From: Bilabrum cf. latius
Taxonomy: Eukaryota; Bigyra: Bicosoecida; Bigyra; Bicosoecida
DNA length: 64,000 bases
Assembly: GCA_965178125.1 (NCBI GenBank)
Contig: OZ237740.1
Coordinates: 558,001 to 622,000 of the forward strand
Direction of reading: 5' to 3'
Shown: positions 10,436 through 26,600 of the stretch, in pieces
Position numbering within the stretch: position 1 is the first letter of the stretch
Layout: each line of letters opens with the position of its first letter
Position numbers and translations under genes: made by a program
The notes under the pieces: model-generated
What the model saw: the letters and a program-made list of their open reading frames with translations, nothing else
Told to the model about the DNA's origin: nothing
Databases searched by the model: none

Positions 10436-13400
10436 TCAGCTAAAGATTCCACGAGCCAGCAGCTTGTTGGTGCGGATGTGGGAGTGATTCTCTTCTGGTT
10501 CGCCGCTGGCTACCCCTGCCGCTGGAAGGGCAGTCGTAGATCGCGCCAACAGCTGTTCGTGCTCGGCAAGCAGCTCGTCAGACTCGCGCCTGAGCTCGTC
10601 TCCTTCCAAACTAAGGGCTCGCGTTTGCCTCTCTAGCTCCTCAACTAGCTCTCGCTGCTCCTAAGCCCACTTGCTTCTCTGCTGTTGCAGCCTGGCCCGA
10701 GAGGCCAGCACCGTCGCACGGTGACCCTGCAGTGCTCGCCCCGAGGCAGCTGCTCCGACTAGGCGAGCCCGAGCCCTTGCAATCGCCTTGGCGGCATCTA
10801 TATGCGCACTGGATATTCCATCGCCGCCCCCAGCCTCGATGCCACTCCCGTGCCCGCCGCCTTGCAGCGCACCAAGCACACGGTGCACCTAGACGGCACG
10901 ACTCGCCCGCTCCTCCATCCTAGCACTTGCTTCGTGCAGTGCATCGGCCGCCTGCTCGTCAGCGTGCGCTCGAAGGAGCAGTTCAACCGCTCGTCGCATG
11001 CGAGCAAGCAGCTGCTCGTGGGCCTGCTCGCACCTCATGGCATCCCGCACCAGTGCAGGGGACGCTGAGGGGCGAGAGCGTGGCACGGGCCTGCTGCTTC
11101 CGTCCAGTGTTCTCGTCCCAGCGGCAGAAGCCATGATGGCCAGCACATCGTCCGACACGATTCCCTCCCACACCAGCTGTTCACTCGTCACACTTGCAGC
11201 TCGCTTCACGCCACTGCGCCCGTAGGAGGCGGCGGCCTGCTTCACAGCCGCGGCCTGCACATCACCCCGCCTTTCGCAAGCCAGGATGGCGCTCTTTTCT
11301 TTCGCGAGTGTCGTTTCCTCTCTCTTTGCCAGCATCTCGGCGTGCTCGCAACGCGTGAGCTCGGTGCGCCTTGCGTGAGCCAGGGCATCGGCCACCCGCC
11401 GCAGGGTGCGCTTGCTGGGCTCCTCTGCTCCGGCAGCGGTTAGCCTTGCGCGTCGAGATGATGTGGGCGCACGTGCACGATCGCGGATGTATTTTTGCAC
11501 ATCCGCAGCAGCAGCGAGCAGATCGCGGGTGTCTATTGACGCTGCAGCCTCCCTCTGCCTTAGTTTGCAATCGGCTGCGTACAATCGCGGGTAGACTGCA
11601 CTCCACGAGGGCTCGCGGCGGTTTTGCTGAATCTCCTCGGGCTGTTTGTGATCTAGCGCTTGATCGAGACGTCCGTCAGCTCTGCGGGCCTCATGCTTTA
11701 CGGGCCGTCTGTCGTCACGCACACCCCCAGATATCCTTCTTGGATCCTGCGCCAAGGGGTTGCCCTTGGGTGCTCCACGCTATCTCGACACGCGCGGAGA
11801 CAGTGGCCGTTGCTGACCATATTGCCGAGGACGAGACCCAGATCGAGACTGCGGGTGCGTTGACTTGAGATTTGCTGCCTTGCCGTAAGCGGCTTCTGCC
11901 AGCCTCAGCTTCCTCTGCTCCGCGAGCGTGGGCGCTGATTTCTTCTGCTTCTGTCTCAGGATGTGGATCTTAGCGTCGACAGCGTCGAACGCGAAAGGGT
12001 CAGGGTCTGAGGGCATACCACCCGCGTCGGAGCTGCCCCCTACGTGTCGAGGAACCGTCTTAGACAACGCTGGGCGAGTCTCAGCGAGCTGCACACGGGC
12101 TCCTATCATGCTGCTTGCAGCTGGTACGTGTGCCCAGTCTCTGTGGGATTGGCCGCCACGCTCGACCAGACCAATGCCACCTGCCACGGCCTCGTCCCGT
12201 CGAGCAGCCAAACGGGCCATGTGGCTGGTATGACTGGCTGCCAATGTTCTCGCATCATCGTCCTGTATGTCGCTTTGCTTTCGATCGCCAGCATAGGCTG
12301 ACCTCAAGCCTTCCGCGTGCGTGCTGGATTCAGTCTTCGCACCATCAGCATCACGACTTGCCTCATGGCTGGCAGTATCGCCCCATGCAACTCCAGATGG
12401 AGTAGCTTGAGCAGGTACCTATACTTCGCTTTCCTCTTCTCCTGCTTCGTCCTATGCCCACGGCAAGTCAGAGTCCCGAGACGGCAGCGAGGCCTCCTCT
12501 AGTGCCCTAGCGACAGACATGCCCTCCGATGAGGCTTCCCCATCCACACCACCTGCAATCCCGGCCGTCCATCTGTAGTTACTGCGGCTCGCTGTATACT
12601 CTGCCTCGTCCACCCACTGCCACTGCACCTGCACTTCGAGCAGCAAGCCGACGCATCCCGACCGGCTGCCTCCCTCCCCAAACGCTGCCAAGCGGTCAGC
12701 TCCCAGACCGGGTTGCCTCCCAGCAACGTGCTTGCGAATATCAAGGCCACCTGAAGAAAGCACGTCGAGCTCAGCGGCACCAGGCCTTCTGGCGCCAGAG
12801 ACAGCTGGTCTCCCACCACCAGCTCCGGGTAGCGCCAGGAGCAAAGTAGCAGTTGTGGCGCAGGTGCCGGTGCCGCCGTCTGGGTCTGTTTCATGGATTT
12901 TCGTCTCGTGTGGCATTGCATGTGATTTGCTGCTTGCTGCCTTGGGTGGTCGACGGACAGCGTGAAACAGCTTGCCGATTTGAACTGACCCGAGCGCCAG
13001 CCGTCTCCTTGTCGTGGTGATTCGCGACTCCATCTACATGGTGCAAAGACCGAGACTACTACTGCCGCCATTGGAATGCTGCTGCCGCCCTTCAATAGAT
13101 GAATCCTATCCTTTTGAATCCCTCAGACCTGCCGGTTTGCATGCACTTTCAAAGTTAACGTCAGCCGCGATGTCCCGCCAGCCCTACCTCTCAACTTCAG
13201 ATGCTCGCACACGGAGCAGGTGCTCCTGCTCGCTCTAGTCCATCGCAGATTTCAATGCGTCGTCAGCAACCACTGGATACTGCCGAAGCAACACAGCGGG
13301 CAAAATTGCTGCGTCGTACTATCTTGATCTATCTGATGCCGATTCGATGGTGTGCCAAACCATGCTACCCGGGGCACCAGTTCTCCGCGACCTTGTGGCT

Positions 13401-13978
13401 GAGAGGAGCCTTGAACCAGATTGGATATCCTATGCTTGTAGTTTCACCGATACGTCCCCTTTTTGCGGGCCGGGGATTCCGATGGCTCGCAGCAGGCTAT
13501 TGCCAACGACGCAGCCCGCTGCACGTACAGCCAGCTCAATCGGGACAAATTCGCCTGCTGGCTGTTGATTGCTGCTAGATTGTACGCGAATAGATGCAAT
13601 TTGCTTGGCCCTATCAAGCGTCTTTTGAAATTCGTCGTGAGAATGCCTCGGCTTGAACGAATCCATCCATGCTGCGTCCGACTTGGCCACATTTTCTAGA
13701 TCAAGCATCTCCTTTGCCGTGATTCCAAGATCAACTTTGGAATCACTCAACATGTCCATCTAATTTTTTCGCTTCACTGCTGCAACTACTTCTTCATGGC
13801 GTGCAATCCTTTGCCTGCTGCCATCAACTGCGCAAATCACGTAGAAGCCACTATTGCGATTCCACTCCTAAACTATGGCAGGAATCGATGCATCACCAAA
13901 CTTGAATTCGATTTTCTCTCCAACTACCGAAGTTGGACTGCTCATTGTATCAAACACTAGCTGTTTCAGAAATGACAT
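10436..13978 (-). CDS. Large hydrophilic helical protein, unknown
   Basis: A 1,180-codon minus-strand frame runs from ATG 13978 to TGA 10436-10438 with thirteen TAGs and no TAA or TGA. The N-terminus (SSPTSVVGEKIEFKFGD, then GFYVICAVDG) looks like a small beta-rich domain. The remainder is charged and Ala/Arg-rich, with long helical stretches (ADALAHARRTELTRCEHAEM; ELVEELERQTRALSLEGDEL) that are probably coiled coil near the C-terminus. There is no signal peptide or membrane segment. The neighbour on the other side of an 81-bp divergent gap is the ciliary gene IFT38, so a ciliary or cytoskeletal role is possible, but nothing in the protein proves it. A small undetected intron in the Arg-rich middle cannot be excluded. 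Confidence 0.55.
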
Positions 13979-14059
13979 TGTAGGCGGAACCAAAATGCGC
14001 GGCGCCTCCAACGGCAATGAAATCGGTGGATTCAGAAATAAGCCAACCTTGCCCTTCCG
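13979..14059. promoter_or_regulatory. Shared divergent promoter interval upstream of IFT38
   Basis: 81 bp lie between the start of the 1,180-residue unknown (minus) and the ATG of IFT38 (plus). Such tight head-to-head spacing implies a shared promoter. No X-box or other motif was recognised by eye. Confidence 0.3.
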
Positions 14060-15582
14060 ATGGCGTTCAGAGAACTTAGAGGTGGGATTGATGATGAGAG
14101 TGCTATATGATACTTCAATTTTCGGTGCATAGTAGTTTGTATCGCCAGTTCACTGAGATTGCTGCTCTCGCAGATTTTACGGAGCAGCTTAGAGCTCTTG
14201 GCTACCCAAGGCGTGTGTCTGTTGATAGTTTCAGGAAACCGAATTTCCCTTTGGTCGCGGATGTCTTGTACTGGTTGGTGCACAAGTGAGTAGCATATGG
14301 CGGTGCTACGCACATTGAACGATCGCATTCAGATCATAGTGAAGGGCACTTTCGGTTCCAATGCTATTCACGCAGGTATGATCCACTCGTGCGAATTCAA
14401 GATAAGATAGAAACTGAACAGAATCGCGTGGAATTTCTGCAGGCTGTCGTGAAAGCCGTTGCTCGAGGCGCCCACATAAGCATGAAGCCTAGAAATTTGT
14501 ACCATGCGGACGGTCGTGCGGTGAAGGAAATGTTAAAACTGACGCGGGTAATGTATGATTCACTTCGAGTGGCATGGGCCGAGCAAGATGGGTTCGGAGA
14601 CGACCGCGAGGACGAGGATATTGACCACTCCGCCGAGCTGACCGCCAGAGCCGAGGAGTTGGGACAGCTGCGGCAGCTGAGCAGAGACATCACGGAAGCA
14701 GGAGCGCGCCTCTACGATTTGTTGGAACAAGAAGAAAACATCAGAGCCGAGCGGGAGAAAGCGCTCCGATTCCTGGACGGCGTCTCCTCCACCCTGGATT
14801 CTAGGCCGAGGAGCGAGCAGGACCACGTCGAGAAATCCATCCGTGAAGCAATTGCCCGGGTGAAGGAAGGCGCGGAGCAGCTGGAACGCCAGTGCAGGGA
14901 CCTGGAAGCCGACAAGAAACAGGTGGAAGCCAAGCTGGAGAAGAGGAAAGCAGAGCTGGAGCGCGCCCAGAAGCGACTGGCATCCATGGCCAACGTCAGG
15001 ATGCCCTTCATGGACGAGTACGAGGCGCTCGAGAAGGAACTCGCGGAGGAGTACGAGCTGTATGTGCAGAAGCACAGGAACCTGGATTTCCTGGAGCGGG
15101 AACTGGACCTCTTCGACAAGAGGGAGCAAGGCAAGATCCAGGCCTCCAACCGTGCCCTCCAGAGGCTCCAGAAAAAGCTCAGAGACGAGGAGATGAGAGA
15201 GTTTAGGGGGGATGAAACCGTTGATGATGACACGCTGGGGATGCCAAGCGGTGGCCGGGCTGGGGGTGCCGCGGGGGGTGGAAGGCCGGGGGCAGCGACG
15301 GGGAGTCGGCGCGGGAGGCGGGGAGCTGGTGGTGACGCTGGTCTTGGGGATGCGGACGGTGGCCTGGGTGCCACGTAGCGCAGCCCAGTGGTGCGTGGGC
15401 GCATGGACGATCTAGGAAGCGATGATGAGGGCAGTGATGGCAGCGACGGTGAGAGCGAGGGGTCCTCCGGCGGTTCGGATGATGATGACATGAGCGAGGA
15501 CTTCACGGACGAAGACGAGGACATGTCAGACTCTGTTTCGGGGAGCGAGGGGGAGTCGTCTGGCGGTTCCGATAACTTCTGA
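14060..15582 (+). CDS. IFT38: Intraflagellar transport protein 38 (clusterin-associated protein 1)
   Basis: Three exons: 14060-14081, 14174-14285 and 14376-15582 (introns 92 and 90 bp, GT-AG, phases 1 and 2). The 446-codon product matches CLUAP1/DYF-3/IFT38 in length and order. A calponin-homology-like N-terminus begins [20 protein letters not shown] and continues [19 protein letters not shown] and [20 protein letters not shown] long coiled coil (about residues 100-330) is followed by a Gly-rich then Asp/Ser-rich acidic tail. IFT38 is an IFT-B subunit needed to build cilia. The first exon is only 22 nt and was found through the conserved N-terminus. One TAG (15376) lies just before the acidic tail; the stop is TGA. 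It implies that the organism makes cilia at some stage. Confidence 0.93.
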
Positions 15583-15866
15583 TTGATTCACACACGTACC
15601 AGCTTCAAATTGTGCGTAGAATATCGGATCTGGGATCTACGAAGCTAGAGTCTAGCTTATCCAAGTAATCCAAATCTGGACACCCCCTGGATGGAGAATC
15701 CTTGGATGCATCCGGAATCCGGATTGCCCGCCACTTAAACTGGAATCATACCCCAGGGTAGACAGACCAAATGAGCACGGTGTCCTTGGCTTCCACGGTC
15801 CGATCAGCTGAGTCGGCCACGTTGTACCACGCACGGATGGACCTAGCACGCCACAATCTACCACAA

Positions 15867-18800
15867 TCATGTGGCTGTTGCAGCTATTGGAGTGCTCTCA
15901 GAATCTGCACCAGCAAGAGCTTGCATCTCGTCCATGTATCTCTGGGTCTCCTCCATCCTGCCCTCGTCCATCAGCAGCCCCACCAGCTCCTGCACCGTGT
16001 TCCTGTACTCCTGGCTCTGCTTGCCCTTCTGCCGGGCAAAGGTCTCCTCCAGGTGGATCAGCACGTCGATTGTTTGAGACGCTGCCACGGAAGACGATTG
16101 GCACGCTTCTCTCATGTTCTTGAGAACTGTTAAGTACTTGGGGCTCTAAATTCCATACTCTGCTTTTCGTACTTGTCTGCACTTCTCGTACACTCCCAGT
16201 GCTTTCTTTGGTTGGTCTAGCGATGACAGGCATGAGCCCATGGCGTTCAGAGTATTTGCATATTGGACGTGATGCGTGCCAAGTACGGTCTCACACAGCT
16301 CGCTGCTCTGCTTGAGGAGCTCAAGAGCCTGTCGGTGCTCACCCTGAGCCGACAGGCAAATGCCCATATTGCACAGTGTAGCAGCATAGTGAGGGTGATA
16401 CTCTCCCAAAGAGTCCTCCAAAATGCTCAGACACTGCTCAAACAATGGCATGGCTTCCTCTGGCTTACCAAGTGACAAACGACTCAGGGCGAGACTGTTT
16501 AATGAGGTGGCATACTCGTGGTGCTGGTTGCCGAGCGCGGCCTCCTTGAGCTGCAGGGCTTCCGTGTGCAGCTGCAGCGCCTCTTCATACCGCCCTTGGT
16601 ACTCCAGGCATATGGCCATGCTGCATATAGTAGCTGCATAGTCAGGGTGCTCCTTGCCCAGTACTTGCTCGCGAAGCTCTCTGCTCTATTCGTATAAAAC
16701 CATCGCATCGTCGTATTGCTCTTGTTCCATGCAGCACCCTGCTATATGATGCATTGTATCAGCATAGTCAGGGTGCATAGTCCCTACGATAGCCTCCTGT
16801 AGCTCTCTCGTCTGTTCAAACAGCACCATCGCATCATCATACAGTCCTAGTTCTATGCAACACTCAGCCATGCTCCTTATCGTCGCTGCGCACTTTGGGT
16901 GCAGCTTCCCCAACGACTACTCATATAAGTGTCTACACTTGTCATACAGATTCAACGCGCCCTGGTACCAGCTTCGCTCGAAGCAACAGCCGGCCAAGTC
17001 GCCGAGAGCGCTGGCAAAAGCTGTTTGTTGCTGTTGGTGGGCTGGCTCCGATGATGGGCTACAGACAACTGCAAGCGTACTCGACGACAACTCCGCCTGT
17101 AGCTTGACTGCATTGCACGCTATTGCAATACGAGCAAGAACCGGCGATCGGTTGCACAGCTTGAGGAGCCCATCGAAAGGCTCACGCACGTCTTGCTGCC
17201 GGACTCGCTGCACGTGTGCCAGCTCGTTGAACAGCGATACAATACCTTGTGCTTGCGTATGGGTGTGAATCCCACCAGCAGCCGCAAGGTTGGTGCCAAG
17301 GCAGGATTCACTAGCTGGCAGCAAAATGGACCCGCCGGCAGATATCTCCTTTTCGCTCAATTCCCCGATGTCTTCCACATCTGGGGTGAACACCCCAGCC
17401 GATGCAAATATAGCGGCTGCGGCCTTGACCCGATTGCACGCCGAAAGGACGAAATCACCTTCGACTTTACCACTGGCCCAACAACCTAGCGACTCAAAGC
17501 TGTCAGTGCGCCCGTTTGCTAAAGCCTGAAAGACTTGCGCCTTTGCTTCCTTGCCCTCTAGTCTGTCAACGAGCAGCCGCACGTGCCGGAGACCGAGGCC
17601 GAGCGAGTGCATCGCTCGCTTCAGGGCCTTTCTGCACGACTAAGGGTCCGAACCGGAAGTAGCCTATTCTAGCTCGTGATGGTATCGACCGACAGCATGA
17701 TCTTGCGCCGCCTGGTATAGTTTGCGAGTGGAGGCTCTGGCTTTGTCACAGGCCTTGGTGCTGCCGTGCATGATCAGGTCAGGATTCAGGCCCTCGAACG
17801 TATCATCACCCTCCAGCTACCGCAGCTGTTTGGCGGCTTCGGGAGGTAGCAGGCATGTCATGGATGCTGGGCCAGAGTAGTACCACCGTGGACATGCTAC
17901 GATCGCCACCATGACCACCTGCCCGCTGCTGTCCTTGGCAATGGCGCTGACGCAGCCTGTGTCCAAGTGACGCTGCGAGCTGTCGACGTCAAACATAGCA
18001 GCACGCTCGCCAACCGTAGCACAACATCGATGCAGTGCATCAATGACAGCATCCTGGCTCACAGCCGCGCTACCAGGCCCTGATTTTAGACAGAATGAGT
18101 CCAGCTGATATCGATGCACGGCTGATGAGTAGGCGGGGCCCGACCCAACATCTACTACCCATGCTCTCGGCTTGGCATCGTCAGACTCCATCCAGTCCAT
18201 CCAAAGCACATCAGGAATGAGAAGACGATGAGTGTCCAGCACGAAGCGCTGCCCGCTGTCCACTTGGTGCACCTCTACATCAAAAGGCAAGTGCAGGGCG
18301 TAATCGGCATCGCGCGTCGTGCTGCACATATGCTGCACATGTGGGACGGGCTTCCTGTAGTCCAGATTGACACCCGATTCACGGATCGCCGCGTACGCCG
18401 CACAAGCCATATCCTAGTCTTTCTTGCTGAATTTTGCCAGCTCTTTGCTTGATAGCTGGATTTGGTCGGGGTCCACTGCCTTCATGAGGCCATTCAGACT
18501 ATCCAGCCCCATGCCGAGCACCTGCAGCACGTCAAGAAAATTGGGCAGATTTGAAGCACCGGACTGCTGCGAGTGTGCTGCCAAATCGTGGCCACAACCG
18601 TCAGCAGCATCGGTCTCCGCGGCTGCGTCGGCCGTCTCCATTCGGGGTAACACGGCTGCGTACCTGTGTTCAACGAGTGCCCCAACGGCTTTGTCAACAT
18701 ACGGCGCGATCCCGAAGTGTCTAGCTAGCGGCTTTAGAACGTCGTTCATCTGCTCTTTGTCCGAATGCATAGACCTCCCACCGTCAGATGATCCCACGCG

Positions 18801-19931
18801 GAGAGTTGTGTGTTGAATCGATGTTTCGAACGAATGCTGGAAGTCCGTGGGCAGGGGGGCTTGTCCACCGTGCTGCTCGCGGTATGACTGCCAGAATGCA
18901 TCCCAATCCCACCCCATGCAACTTCGTACGTCTACACGAGCAAATACTTGTACCCGGATCTCATAATGTGCGGCTCCAGCAACAGATACGCGAACGTCCA
19001 CGCACTCGAGCAAGGGCGTCGACACGTGCACGCTGTCCATCGCGTGCACCCATCGACTCGCCGCCGCCTCCCGCTTGGCCGCCTTGGCCGCCATGCGCGT
19101 GCTGCCGTAGATGCCCAGGTGGTCGAATGCGAACTTCAGGAACAGACCCAGGCCCTCATGCACAGCCTTGATACCACCGGCCATGCCCCCCGCATCGATG
19201 AACTTGAGACCCAGGGTCTCCTCGATCTTGGCCTTGTCCCCATCGGTGAAGCCCACGGGGTCCAGCGACCTGTCTCCGTCCCTCCATTTCAACTCCACCT
19301 CGGGAAAGCCCTCCAGTGCCTTGTGTACGTCCTGCCTGAAGAGCAACCCGATTCGCTCCAGCTCCTCCGCACGCTCCTTTTGCTCGTGTGGCCACAGGGC
19401 AACGATGCGCTTGGCAACTTCGAAATCGTACTGTCGGCCACAGGTGCTGCCATTCTCTGAGATAATGTCTCCATGGTCCTTCAATAATGATTCAGGATGG
19501 GCCCCGCTGCCAGCAGTGCTGGGCTTGGCGATGGCGTCTTGGTCCGTTGCTGACGCAGAAGATGCAGTGACTGGGAGGCGGGCGGAACCCGATGCTGCCC
19601 CAGAATAAACTGGGCGACGTGGTTTGGGATAGCTGGCACCAGCGCCAGATGCAGCTGGGATGGCGTCACTGGCAGAGTGGGCTCGTGCTGATATTACAGG
19701 GTATCCTGGGGCTGCAGCTCGTCCTTTAAAAGGGTTTGCATCTTCCGCCGTGCATGCGCTCTCTGCAGCACTGCAGGAGGATGTGCACTTTCCCGGCAAA
19801 GTTTCGGCTTTTGAATGCGGTGCGCACCCTTGCTGGCTGGTAGCTGAGCAAGCCGATCCACGGTGAGAGGCCATGTCCCCAAGATTTGAGCCATTTACGC
19901 CGTGGCAATCAATCGTCATTGATATATTCAT
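15867..19931 (-). CDS. TPR protein with CLU-like central region
   Basis: 1,354 codons from ATG 19931 to TGA 15867-15869, crossing seven TAGs. Residues 1-160 look disordered. The middle (about 190-700) is globular; it includes LPFDVEVHQVDSGQRFVLD followed by a THRLLIP segment, resembling the 'P.DvEgH...yvlDlaR..PPE' pattern of CLU/TIF31-type proteins. Residues about 975-1270 are at least six 42-residue kinesin-light-chain-type TPRs (for example YDDAMVLFEQTREL, GRYEEALQLHTEALQLKEAALG). TPRs bind partner proteins, and CLU relatives act in mitochondrial distribution. In the repeats VLFEQTREL aligns with VLYE-TAG-SREL (16686), supporting Gln. The TPR call is firm; the CLU relation is tentative. 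Confidence 0.75.
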
Positions 19932-20260
19932 TTGTATTGGAGTTGTCGATCTCTTTAGTCGCGATCTTCGAGTGGGTATGAAGCAGTCGATGTGCACCAC
20001 GGAACGGCTTTCCCTCTGGGACTGATGCTATGCAGCTGAATCAGAGCAAGTGGAGACTAACCCTGGTTTCGATCAAAACAAATTCACTGCGTGTTGCTTG
20101 CAGATTGGGTCGGGAGGACTGCTATGGATGCAACACGATTTTCGGGATCTTGCTGTTTCAAAGGTTAGAACCGCCGCCGGCGATGGATCCTGCTGGGGAA
20201 GTCCGGCACCAACCACAAGACCAACAAAGGCTCCGTTCCACTCCTAAACAATTTGCCTCT
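19932..20260. other. Intergenic gap
   Basis: 329 bp lie between the start of the TPR gene and the end of the DEAD-box gene, both on the minus strand. It should hold the TPR gene's promoter and the helicase 3' UTR. No further gene or motif is seen. Confidence 0.4.
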
Positions 20261-23529
<3,269 letters not shown>

Positions 23530-23698
23530 GATAATAAAGTCTAGTTTTGGTAGAAAGAGTGGGCGAAGAGTAATCTCTCATGTTCCCGACCGACGAAATG
23601 CATATATCGCACCTTACATTGACGCCGACGCCGACCGGAACACTGGAGCGAATCCTGGGCTGGAAAACGTGGATCAGTAACAATAAACTTGCCAAATA

Positions 23699-26600
23699 TC
23701 ACTATAAAGATGTGCCGTTACTTGCAGTCGACTGATCAAGTGCAGCCTCTTCCATAGCTGCGGCCCGGGCTTGTATCCGCGCATCTGCTCGCCTCTACTG
23801 CAAGGCTGCTTGCTCACACACGGCGCAGAACCTCGACCGGGTGCAAGCTTGCATCAGCTTGAAGCGGCGGCAGCGCATAGGGTCACCTAGAAACGCGACA
23901 CGGACAGCGCCTTGACCTTTCCCTAGCTGCCCAAGGTCATCAAGGATTCTCTCGATTTCTGACGAGGACCCGCCACCCTTTGGGACCGGCACGGCCTGCT
24001 TCGACAGGCTCCTAAGCTGTGCTACTGCATCCTGGCACATCTCAAGGTGCTGAGCATTGAGGCGAAGCGTTGAGCAGATCAATTCAGGCTGGACCTGAGG
24101 CGGCAGCGGCTTCCTTTTCCTCTTGCCCTTGCCACCTGACTCGCGCTTCCTCGGCTTGGTGCCGAGCCGCCTCGATTTTTTGCTTGTCGCCCTGGTGCCC
24201 TTGGCTTTCGCAACGCAGTGCTCGCCTGCTTCCTACGAAGGCTCAAGATGGTCCAGCCTCCACCCGCCGTACCTCGCTAGGAAGCCCGCCGTCCCCTGCA
24301 GGCTGAAGTCGGACTCGTTCCCGAAGCGAGTGGGCCCGGGCTTGGGGTCCTGTAGGAGGAGCCTGCGCTGCATTTCAGCCGAGCTGGACTTTGCATGCTG
24401 CCACACCTCCCCCGCCACCTGCACGGGTACAGGCAGCATGTCGTTCAGGTACTCCTCCGCCCCGTGAAAGATAGGCACGGCCCCAGCACCGATGGCGTCC
24501 ATGGCCTTCTCTGACACGTAGCCTTCCTCGTCGATCCGTACCACGGCTTTGGCCACCTGGGCAGGATCGAAGGACACCCCCGTGTTCTCGAATGCGAAAA
24601 GGTGTCGCGATAGCCTGGCTGCGCTAAGCTTCGTGTGCCGCCAGTCCTTGCTCCTCGTGTTGGCGGCAATTGCAGCGGCTGCCTGCGCCTCGACGGGGGG
24701 CGGGCCGTGCCCCTTGGGACACTTCCCAATGTTCCCCATGCCGAACGGACCTTCTCCAAGGTCCTTCAGTACGGAGTTTCGCTTCTCAACGCAGTTGCTG
24801 ACGATAGACAGGCCTCGGAGACGCCTCAAGTGCGGCTGGAACGGCTTCTTCATGGTGTCAGCCAGCGTGTGCTTGCCAATCGAGTCGAGGATGCGCGACA
24901 GGAACATAGTCGCCGCGCTGGCCTGGGGCGTAGAGTCCTCATCTAGATCCTGTGCGTCGCCTCCTTGCACTGACATGATGGCTCCGCACGCATTCAGCCT
25001 CCATAGTCCGCTGTCAAGGACAGCGGTGATGGACCCGTCGCCCCTTGGCTTGGCACTGTTCATGCTCTTGAGGCATCGCTCCAGGCTGAGCACGCGGGGC
25101 TCCTCCTCTATAATCTGAAGCACCGTCTTTTCTTCCTTTGCAACCATTGCGTCCTCAGCGGTCACCGGCACGGTCTCGTTGGAGAGCCCGCTCGCATTGG
25201 CAGGGAATGCTGAGGGTGAGGGTGAGGGTGAGGGTGACGGAGATGGTGAGGGTGACGGTGATGGTGAGGGTGAGGGCGGCTGGTCCCTGGGCTGCATGAG
25301 GGCCCACCTGCGCAGTGCCCAAGCAAGCAAGTCGATCGCGTCACTGTCTCGCACATTGCCCACGAAAACCTGCTCAAATAGCTGCGGGTGGACCACAGGA
25401 GCAGCAGCCGAATTTGCAGGGGGCTTGACTAGCGCTTCGCTCGCGTTGAGAAGTACGGCCGTCGTCCCTGTCAGCTACTTGGTCGCTTTATCGTAGCTGT
25501 ACATTCCAGCCAAATCCCTCTTCATCCCTTCCCACGGACCGCATGCAGGCGGCAGGAACACCTTCGCCTTCCTGTAGCCTGACATCTCCACCGGCATGAC
25601 AGGGTGCTCAGCCTTGCACAAAGACCCAGGCACCCCCTCTTCCCCACCCAGTACGCTAGCAATAGAGTTACCAGCCCACGCAGACATGCTCGACCGTGCG
25701 CTATTCAGGGTACCTTCCGTCAGCTGTACAGCAACGATGGGCTCCATGCACGTCTGCTCGCGCGGCTTCCCCAAGTCCTGCTCCAAAGTTCGTTCTGTGT
25801 TCGAGAGAGTCCGCCCCTTCTATACTGCTGAGCTGGGCTCCGTAACATGCTGTTCCTCCGAACCATCTGCTTGCTTGCTCTCGGCTGGCACTCCAGCACT
25901 CCTCGGGTTGGATGCGTTGGCAGTAGAAGACGTCTGCTACCGCTGCAGTTCGATCCCCTCCTGCTCTCTCTACTGCTCCCGTTCTCGCTCATGCTGCTAC
26001 TGTTGCTGCACATACAGGCTGTGCGATACGTGAGAGGCCCTGTTGTAAGCGGCGGACAGTGTGTTCGGGTTGACCCGGTTGACATGCCCAGCCGCGAGCA
26101 TCGAGGCAACTGCGAGGCAGGATTCATTTGCTTTTCGCCGTTTTCTCTGCTCTATAAAGTAACTAAGGGCAGTCCTGGCATCATCGGCGGGCCCAGAGTC
26201 TTGCATTGGCAGCGTCGGCAGGACGAGGCAAGAGGACACGTAGGCCCCGTTGCACCCGCCAGGCTCCTTATCTCCCGCAGCTTGTCCTATCCAGCGGTTC
26301 TGAGTGCCAATGCCCCAGAACTTATCAATCATGATCCGGTCATGAAGCATCACCGTGACGTCGTACCCAGTGCAGCCAAGGTCGTAATCAACAGCCGCTT
26401 CGTCTGCCTCGCTTTCCTCTTGCTCTCCTTCCTCTTGCTATCCTTCCTCATGCTCTCCTTCCTCATGCTCTCCTTCCTCATGCTCTCCTTCCCCATGCTA
26501 TCCTTCCTCATGCTCTCCTTCCTCATGCTCTCCTTCCTCTTGCTATCCTTCCTCATGCTCTCCTTCCTCATGCTCTCCTTCCTCTTGCTATCCTTCCTCA

